DNA of 11,031 bases, from positions 1 through 11,031 of the forward strand of contig CAZGRL010000117.1 of NCBI GenBank assembly GCA_964528155.1, given 5' to 3'. Made by a program: the position numbers and the translations under genes. Of the stretch, positions 5,879 to 11,031 are shown piece after piece (within the stretch, counting starts at the first letter, position 1; each line of letters begins with the position of its first letter). Source of the stretch: G001797105 sp964528155 (GTDB lineage Bacteria; Chloroflexota; Anaerolineae; Anaerolineales; E44-bin32). A model generated the notes under the pieces. It saw only the letters and a program-made list of their open reading frames with translations. It did not search any database and was not told the origin of the DNA.

Positions 5879-7768
5879 ATGTCGGAAAAGAACATTCTCA
5901 TTGAGCATCTGACCACCCTGAATGAGATCGCTGAAGTCCTAAACCGCTCCTCCGATGTGCGCACGGCGTTGCATGATACGCTGTCCCGACTCGTGCCCTT
6001 GATGGGCCTCGAGACAGGGTGGATCTTCCTCAAAGATCCTGATGCTACGGACAAATGGTGGGGACCAGGATACCGGCTCGTGGCCTCTCACAACCTTCCA
6101 CCGGCGTTGGATCTCGACAGTCAAGCGGCCTGGGAACGCGATTGCGACTGCCAAAGGCTGTGCGACAGCGGTGACCTCAATCAGGCATACAACGAGGTGG
6201 TGTGCAAGCGGACGGCCGAGGCGCCCGGTGATCGCCGAGGTATCACCGTTCACGCCTCCGCACCGTTGAGGTCCGGCGAGAAGACGCTTGGGATTCTGAA
6301 TGTTGCCGCGTCCGACTGGGATTCTTTCAGCCCTGCGGCACTGACACTCTTGACCAATGTCGGTAATCAAATGGGGATCGCGCTGGAGCGCGCTCGGCTT
6401 TTTGACCTGCAGCTGGAGCGGCGGGTTAATGAACAGGCAGCGCTGCTCGAGTTCTCCAACCATCTTTTGGGACAATTGCGATTTGAAGACCTGATGGGGT
6501 ACCTGGCTTCAGCGGTGAAGGACCTCCTGCATACCGATGCTTGCGCCATTCTGCTTCCCAGTGAAGCGCCCGGAGAGCTAGACTTCACTGCCGCGGTGGG
6601 ATGGCGCACCGATCCGGTGCGTGCGGGCAGAAGGATGCCGGCTGACCTGCCCAACGGCCCAGGGATCGTGATGCAGACTCTCCAGCCCCATCTTGTCGAA
6701 GATCTCCTGGAGAACCCTATCGCTCCCTGGGCGCCGGACTGGCTGCTGGAGGAAGGATTTCGCGGCCATGCTGTCGTACCCCTGATCGTGGAAGGCAAAC
6801 CCCTCGGAGCACTGATGATGGACACGTGGGAGCCGCGTCTTATTGATGAGGGCGAAGTCCATTTTCTGCAACTAATGGCCAACCAGGCGGCAATGGCCAT
6901 CCAGAACGCCAAGCTCCGCGAGGAGGAGATCCGGCGCAAGGAAATGGAGGCCAGCCTATCGGTTGCCCGCACGATCCAACGCAGCATGCTACCTAGCTCG
7001 CCGCCCCAGGTCGCCGGGTGGGAAATCGCCGTTCACTACCGAGCCGCGCAACAGGTCGGTGGCGATTTCTTCGATTTTTTCGAGGTTTCCGAAGACGCAG
7101 CATCGCCCCAAGTGGGCTCACTTGGCATGGTCATTGCTGACGTAGCCGACAAGGGCGTGCCCGCGGCGCTCTACATGGCCCTGAGCCGGACATTGATCCG
7201 CACCACGGGGATCAGTGACCGCACCCCTGCGGAGGCCTTGAAGCGGGCGAACGAACTCATGCTGAAGGACAGCCAGGCCGAACTCTTCCTCAGTGCGTTT
7301 TTTGCCATCCTGGACCCGAAAAGCGGCCGCTTGCGGTACGCCAACGCGGGTCACAACCGGCCGCTTTGGCGACATGTTGCCACGATGGAGATCGAAACCC
7401 TGGGCGGGAAGGGCACCGTCCTGGGCGTGTTGGAGGATATCGAACTGGAGGACCGTCAGATCATCATTGACCCAGGGGATATCCTGGTCTTTTACACCGA
7501 CGGCATTTCAGAAGCGTTCGATGCTCGAGGGGATGCCTTCGGCACCGATCGGCTGGCCGACGCCCTCCGAAGAAGCTCCGGCGCCAGCGCTGAGGATGTC
7601 TTGAATGACATTATCTCCCACATTGAGAGGTTCGTGGGTGACACGCCCCAGTCGGACGATCTCACGCTTTTCGTAGTGCGAAGGAACCTCGAGGGCGGGG
7701 AAACTGACCAGGGCTCTCCGGACCATGTCGGGCAGGAAGCCGATCGAAGGAAATTGCCCCCCGCCTGA
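5879..7768 (+). CDS. GAF-GAF-PP2C (SpoIIE/RsbU-like) serine phosphatase
   Basis: This 629-residue cytosolic signalling phosphatase has two GAF sensor domains (about 15-172 and 185-345), a charged helical linker (342-370, LREEEIRRKEMEASLSVART) and a PP2C-type SpoIIE domain (about 375-602). Metal-binding acidic residues are all present: Asp396 in GGDFFDF, Asp421 in IADVADKG, Asp541 in YTDGISEAF and Asp593/Asp594 in QSDDLTL. Proteins of this class usually dephosphorylate a STAS anti-anti-sigma factor; no such partner or anti-sigma kinase is in the window. GAF1 carries a cluster C89-x-C91-x3-C95-x13-C109, suggesting a metal, Fe-S or redox sensor. No membrane segment is seen. GGAGGAGG (5857-5864) is 14 bases before the ATG, rather far. 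The last 27 residues are polar and probably disordered. Confidence 0.92.
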   Translation: MSEKNILIEHLTTLNEIAEVLNRSSDVRTALHDTLSRLVPLMGLETGWIFLKDPDATDKWWGPGYRLVASHNLPPALDLDSQAAWERDCDCQRLCDSGDLNQAYNEVVCKRTAEAPGDRRGITVHASAPLRSGEKTLGILNVAASDWDSFSPAALTLLTNVGNQMGIALERARLFDLQLERRVNEQAALLEFSNHLLGQLRFEDLMGYLASAVKDLLHTDACAILLPSEAPGELDFTAAVGWRTDPVRAGRRMPADLPNGPGIVMQTLQPHLVEDLLENPIAPWAPDWLLEEGFRGHAVVPLIVEGKPLGALMMDTWEPRLIDEGEVHFLQLMANQAAMAIQNAKLREEEIRRKEMEASLSVARTIQRSMLPSSPPQVAGWEIAVHYRAAQQVGGDFFDFFEVSEDAASPQVGSLGMVIADVADKGVPAALYMALSRTLIRTTGISDRTPAEALKRANELMLKDSQAELFLSAFFAILDPKSGRLRYANAGHNRPLWRHVATMEIETLGGKGTVLGVLEDIELEDRQIIIDPGDILVFYTDGISEAFDARGDAFGTDRLADALRRSSGASAEDVLNDIISHIERFVGDTPQSDDLTLFVVRRNLEGGETDQGSPDHVGQEADRRKLPPA

Positions 7769-8157
7769 TCTGTGTCCTTGTCCAGACCTCAGGCGGAGGT
7801 GAGCCCGGCGGAGTCCCGGCGCGAAGCAGCCCCGGAATCTTCTCGGGCCGGGCACGACACGCTTCAGCAACGCGCGAAGTCACCCTAGGCAGTGCAATCC
7901 CCTCTCACCAGGGATGAGTCTCAATGATCGCCCCAGCCTGCCTCGCGTGCCCCATCTAGACGCAAGGCTACACCAGACCGTCGGCCTCATGTTCGGTTTG
8001 GTGCGACTCCCAAACAACCTTGCACATGCCCAAGTCCGTTAGCCGGGTATTCCCATTCGCAGGTAGGCATGACCGGGGTATCGTAGATCACCCAATGAGC
8101 TGCTGGGTAGATCTACGACGCTTGGCCTCGGCCTCCGGATCCCGCTCAGACCTCCTG
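7769..8157. other. Gene-free spacer between phosphatase and sdh operon
   Basis: No credible gene was found on either strand; open frames here are short and lack start signals. Small inverted repeats occur: ACCTC/GAGGT (7786-7800), CCCGG/CCGGG (7831-7852) and GTTTGG/CCAAAC (7996-8015), none followed by a T-run. A much stronger hairpin is at 8081-8118. No tRNA or known riboswitch was recognised. The stretch could hold an unannotated RNA or decayed sequence. Confidence 0.5.
8081..8118. promoter_or_regulatory. Long hairpin upstream of the sdh promoter
   Basis: TCGTAGATC (8081-8089) pairs exactly with GATCTACGA (8110-8118). The stem continues as ACCCA/TGGGT with a single bulged A (8109), giving 14 pairs around a 9-base loop. 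It ends 40 bases before the extended -10 of sdhCD. With no T-run it is a weak intrinsic terminator; it could also be a bipartite operator. Confidence 0.5.
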
Positions 8158-8166
8158 TGCTAGAAT
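8158..8166 (+). promoter_or_regulatory. Extended -10 promoter of the sdh operon
   Basis: TGCTAGAAT fits the extended -10 form TGnTAnnAT. It is followed by CGGA, as is the aldo/keto reductase promoter (TGCTATCATCGGA against TGCTAGAATCGGA). No -35 is visible, as expected for an extended -10. Transcription would start near 8173, after the GTG at 8171, so that GTG is not the start codon. Confidence 0.55.
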
Positions 8167-8206
8167 CGGAGTGCCTTTGCCCGAATCAGGTCGAGAGGAG
8201 CAGCTT

Positions 8207-9082
8207 ATGTCGACCACGTCCGCCACGATCGAAGGCGGCTGGCGCTACCGTGGGCGTGAAGGGCAGTGGAGCTATGTGCTCAATCGGGTGGCCGGTCTGG
8301 CCGTCCTGCTCTTTCTGGCCATCCACATCCTCGATACCTCAACGGTTTACTTCTTCCCCAATCTCTACTCCCACGCCATCGACCTCTATCGCACCACGCC
8401 GGTGATGTTGGGCGAGATCGCCCTGGTCGCCGCCGTCCTGTACCACGGCCTCAACGGGTACAAGATCATCTATTTCGACCAGCGGCCGGGACGCTGGAAC
8501 GAGGGCCAGGCCCGGCATTTCTTCTGGGGCGTCATCGCCGCCAGCGTCTTGCTGTGGCTTCCGGCGGCGTTCCTGATGGGACGGTCGCTGTATCTGAACA
8601 ACATCTGCGGCTGCGCGCCGGAAAGCGGTGTGCCGATGGGCCTGCCCATATGGGCCGACGTCGGGGTCGGCGTGGTGCTGTTGGTGGCGCTGGCGGTCGT
8701 CTCGCGCATCATCTCGTTCCGGACACCCGAAGGCGGGCTGTCGCGCAACTTCGAAACCTGGATGTGGCTCTTCATGCGCTGGTCGGGCGTCCTACTCGTC
8801 CCACTGGTGTGGATCCACGTTCTGCTCAATGACATCATCGTCGGCGTCCACGGGATCAGTCTGGACTACGTCGCGCTGCGCTGGGCGACAATCGGATGGC
8901 GGATCTACGACGTCGCCCTGCTCTCGTTCACTTTCGCCCACGGCGTGAATGGTTTGCGAAACGTCCTCAGCGACTATATCCGGAGTCCAGGCTGGCGCAC
9001 GTTCCTCCCCCGACTGCTGCTGGTGGGATGGATCGCCATCACCGTCGTTGGAGCAGTGGCCATTGTGGGAGGCGTCCGCTGA
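8207..9082 (+). CDS. Fused succinate dehydrogenase membrane anchor SdhC-SdhD
   Basis: This 291-residue inner-membrane protein anchors complex II and carries its heme and quinone site. The first half is SdhC-like: VLNRVAG (Arg27, the position of the E. coli SdhC quinone-site Arg31) and LYHGLNG with His80, the likely heme ligand. The second half is SdhD-like: FAHGVNG with His245 and LSDYI with Asp256-Tyr257. The 12-residue His-Tyr spacing equals that of E. coli SdhD His71-Tyr83. Seven membrane segments are seen, about 24-43, 65-84, 104-124, 148-170, 184-213, 234-254 and 267-289. The start at 8207 is preceded by GAGAGGAG with AGGAG 6 bases away. sdhA follows after 43 bases. His40 and His204 are extra candidates for a second heme. 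Confidence 0.88.
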   Translation: MSTTSATIEGGWRYRGREGQWSYVLNRVAGLAVLLFLAIHILDTSTVYFFPNLYSHAIDLYRTTPVMLGEIALVAAVLYHGLNGYKIIYFDQRPGRWNEGQARHFFWGVIAASVLLWLPAAFLMGRSLYLNNICGCAPESGVPMGLPIWADVGVGVVLLVALAVVSRIISFRTPEGGLSRNFETWMWLFMRWSGVLLVPLVWIHVLLNDIIVGVHGISLDYVALRWATIGWRIYDVALLSFTFAHGVNGLRNVLSDYIRSPGWRTFLPRLLLVGWIAITVVGAVAIVGGVR

Positions 9083-9125
9083 CGAGAATCCTCATCTTCA
9101 TCCCCGCTTTCGCAGGAGAGCGTGC

Positions 9126-10919
9126 ATGACAAAGACCCACCAGCACGAGGTGGTCATCGTTGGAGCGGGTGGCGCCGGATTGATGGCGGCGCTGTATGCT
9201 TCGCGCGCCGTCGATACGGCTGTGCTCAGTAAGCTCTACCCGATTCGGTCTCACACCGGCACGGCCCAGGGCGGCGTCGGTGCGGCGCTTGGCAGCGAGG
9301 AGGAGGACCGGCCGGAGTGGCACACGTTCGACACCGTCAAAGGCAGCGACTACCTGGGCGATCAAGGCGCCATCGAATTCATGTGTCAGCAGGCGGTCGA
9401 AACGGTCTACGAACTGGAGCACATGGGATTGCCCTTCAACCGCACCCCGGAGGGCAAGATCGCCCAGCGCTACTTCGGCGGTCACACCAACAACGAAACG
9501 GGTAAACCGGTCCGGCGGGCTGCCTACGCCGCCGACCGCACCGGACACATGATCCTGCAAACGCTGTATCAGCAGTGCATCAAGAACAAAGTCAACTTCT
9601 ACGACGAGTATCAGGTGCTGGATGTGATCGTCGAAGGTGGGTCGGCGCGAGGCGTGGTCGCCGTCGAGCTGGCCACGGGCGAGCTGCACGTCTTCCATGC
9701 CAAGGCGGTGATCATCGCCACCGGAGGCTGGGGGAAGGTGTGGGAAATCACATCGAACGCGCACTCCTGTACCGGCGACGGGGTGGCGGTGACCATGCGC
9801 CGCGGGATCCCGGTGGAAGATATGGAGTTCTTCCAGTTCCACCCGACCGGCATTTTCCAGATGGGCATCTTGATCACCGAGGGCGTGCGCGGCGAGGGTG
9901 GAGTGCTGGTCAACGACAGCGGGGAGCGTTTCATGGAGCGCTATGCCCCGCACGTGAAGGACCTGGCCTCGCGCGATGTCGTCAGCCGGGCGATGTACCT
10001 CGAAATGCGCGACGGGCGTGGTATCGGCGGTCGCCGCTACATGTACCTCGATATGCGCCCTGAGACGGTCAATCACTATGCCGAGGTCGATGGCCGGTTG
10101 CGGCCCGATGGATCACCCTATCGGGTGACCGGCGAGGAGCTGCTGGGCAAATTGCCGGACATCATCGACTTCTGCCGCACGTACATGGGAGTCGATCCGA
10201 TCACCCAGCCGATGCCGGTCCAGCCGACGGCGCACTATGCCATGGGCGGCATCCCGACCGACATGTTCGGCCGGGTCGTGATCGACGACAAAGACACGGT
10301 CATGCCGGGGCTGTTCGCTGCGGGCGAGTGCGCCTGCGTGTCGGTTCACGGCGCCAATCGCCTGGGAACAAACTCGCTATTGGACATCGTCGTGTTCGGC
10401 AAGCATGCGGGTCTCCAGGCATCTGAGTTTGCTAAAGGCAGCGAATACGCGCCGCTTCCGCCGGATCCGGAGGCTCCTACCACGGAAGCCATCGAGAAGA
10501 TGCGCTCGTCCGATGGAACAGCGCGGGCCGCCGACGTGCGGCGCGAGGCGCAGGAGATCATGCAGCAGGACGTGGGCGTGTTCCGCGCCGAGGACGGCTT
10601 GCGGCAGGCGGTCGACCGAATCGGTGAGCTGAAGGAGCGTTTCGCGTACGTCCGGGTGCAGGATGCCGGTCGGGTCTTCAACACCGAGTTGCTCGAGACC
10701 TGGGAGCTGGGGTGTCTGCTCGACCTGGCGCAGGTGACGGCCTATTCGGCCTTAATGCGCAAGGAGAGCCGCGGGGCGCACTCGCGCGAGGATTACCCTA
10801 CACGCGACGACGACAATTGGATGAAGCACACATTGGCGACGCTCAAACCGGACGGGATCGAGCTGCGCTACAAGCCCGTCAAGGTCACGCACTTCAAGCC
10901 GATGAAACGAGAGTATTGA
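9126..10919 (+). CDS. sdhA: Succinate dehydrogenase flavoprotein subunit SdhA
   Basis: This 597-residue catalytic subunit oxidises succinate to fumarate in the TCA cycle and passes electrons to SdhB. It is bound to the cytoplasmic membrane face. The FAD dinucleotide fold is at residues 9-22 (VVIVGAGGAGLMAA). His43 in IRSHTGTAQGG is the expected covalent FAD site. Active-site residues fit E. coli SdhA: His239 (FQFHPTG), Thr251-Glu252 and Arg255 (TEGVRGEGG), Arg283 (ASRDVVSR), His370 (TAHYAMGG) and Arg412 (GANRLGTNSLLD). The C-terminus YKPVKVTHFKPMKREY is typical. AGGAG (9114-9118) lies 7 bases before the ATG. A longer frame from 8949 overlaps sdhCD and is not used. sdhB should follow but is not in the window. 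Confidence 0.96.
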   Translation: MTKTHQHEVVIVGAGGAGLMAALYASRAVDTAVLSKLYPIRSHTGTAQGGVGAALGSEEEDRPEWHTFDTVKGSDYLGDQGAIEFMCQQAVETVYELEHMGLPFNRTPEGKIAQRYFGGHTNNETGKPVRRAAYAADRTGHMILQTLYQQCIKNKVNFYDEYQVLDVIVEGGSARGVVAVELATGELHVFHAKAVIIATGGWGKVWEITSNAHSCTGDGVAVTMRRGIPVEDMEFFQFHPTGIFQMGILITEGVRGEGGVLVNDSGERFMERYAPHVKDLASRDVVSRAMYLEMRDGRGIGGRRYMYLDMRPETVNHYAEVDGRLRPDGSPYRVTGEELLGKLPDIIDFCRTYMGVDPITQPMPVQPTAHYAMGGIPTDMFGRVVIDDKDTVMPGLFAAGECACVSVHGANRLGTNSLLDIVVFGKHAGLQASEFAKGSEYAPLPPDPEAPTTEAIEKMRSSDGTARAADVRREAQEIMQQDVGVFRAEDGLRQAVDRIGELKERFAYVRVQDAGRVFNTELLETWELGCLLDLAQVTAYSALMRKESRGAHSREDYPTRDDDNWMKHTLATLKPDGIELRYKPVKVTHFKPMKREY

Positions 10920-11031
10920 TCTTTTTGGGTTGTCGGGGGGGGGGGGGGGGGCCCCCCCCCCCCACAAAAACAAAAAAAACACCGAACCCACCCTGGGGGG
11001 TGTTGGGTGGGGAGCAGAGCAGGGGGAGGGG
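10920..11031. other. Low-complexity contig end, probable sequencing or assembly artefact
   Basis: Directly after the sdhA stop the sequence becomes a run of 17 G (10935-10951), then 12 C (10952-10963), then A-rich and G-rich words (CAAAAAAAAC, GGGGGGTGTTGGGTGGGG). A G-run joined to its complementary C-run, with almost no normal sequence, is unlike the rest of the window. No gene or sdhB start is visible. Confidence 0.7.

Noticed and set aside
7781..7800. Possible second copy of the CTTCGACAGGCTCAGGGC-type element after the phosphatase gene
   Set aside because: The reverse strand reads LRLRSGQG, which is suggestive, but the DNA words differ at too many positions to call a copy by eye.
7662..7883. 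Minus-strand frames at the end of the phosphatase gene
   Set aside because: They are antisense to the conserved QSDDLTL region of the phosphatase and show no family motifs.
8949..9125. 59-residue N-terminal extension of SdhA
   Set aside because: It overlaps the end of sdhCD in another frame and precedes the normal SdhA N-terminus, which has its own ribosome binding site.
9083..9125. CATCCCCGCTTTCGCAGG before sdhA as a remnant of a dispersed GCGAAAGC-type palindrome
   Set aside because: Only half of such an element is present, the hairpin has a mismatch in a five-pair stem, and the segment is explained as a ribosome binding region.
10935..10963. G17/C12 as an intrinsic terminator hairpin after sdhA
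   Set aside because: It has no loop, no T-run and pure homopolymer arms at a contig edge; an artefact is more likely.

Overview
The window is GC-rich bacterial DNA. It reads as a chromosome fragment from an uncultured member of the Chloroflexota, probably near the Anaerolineae. That placement is inferred from an RHS/YD-repeat protein with a Thr/Pro/Ala-rich stretch, a GAF-GAF-PP2C phosphatase, single-gene SdhC-SdhD membrane anchors and extended -10 promoters of the TGCTAxxAT type. No rRNA, tRNA, CRISPR array or transposase was seen. The 3' end has homopolymer runs typical of a poorly resolved contig edge.

Layout. (1) Positions 1-2522 hold the 3' part of an RHS/YD-repeat polymorphic toxin: YD repeats, an odd insertion with two hydrophobic segments and a lipobox, a conserved RHS core, a hydrophobic region and a variable C-terminal tip. 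Positions 2545-2952 hold a small AT-richer gene in the immunity position. A lone hypothetical gene follows at 3216-3734. (2) An aldo/keto reductase (3894-4865, +) and peptide methionine sulfoxide reductase MsrA (5004-5552, -) converge on a hairpin. Degenerate heptanucleotide repeats flank msrA on both sides. (3) At 5879-7768 there is a two-GAF, SpoIIE/PP2C-type serine phosphatase. A TATAAT box and a cluster of GGTCG boxes lie upstream of it. (4) A roughly 390-base gene-free stretch contains a strong hairpin. (5) A succinate dehydrogenase operon starts at an extended -10: a fused SdhC-SdhD anchor (8207-9082), then SdhA (9126-10919). SdhB is expected downstream, but the sequence there degenerates into G17/C12 and A-rich runs.

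The parts do not form one pathway. They are an accessory toxin/immunity island, a possible oxidative-damage pair (AKR and MsrA), a signalling phosphatase and a core respiratory complex II operon. The most notable points are the fused anchor with an apparent topology-correcting extra helix, the in-frame palindromic element inside the RHS core, the internal lipoprotein-like insertion, the heptad repeats around msrA and the four-cysteine GAF domain. I found no strong evidence for a wholly new multi-gene system.
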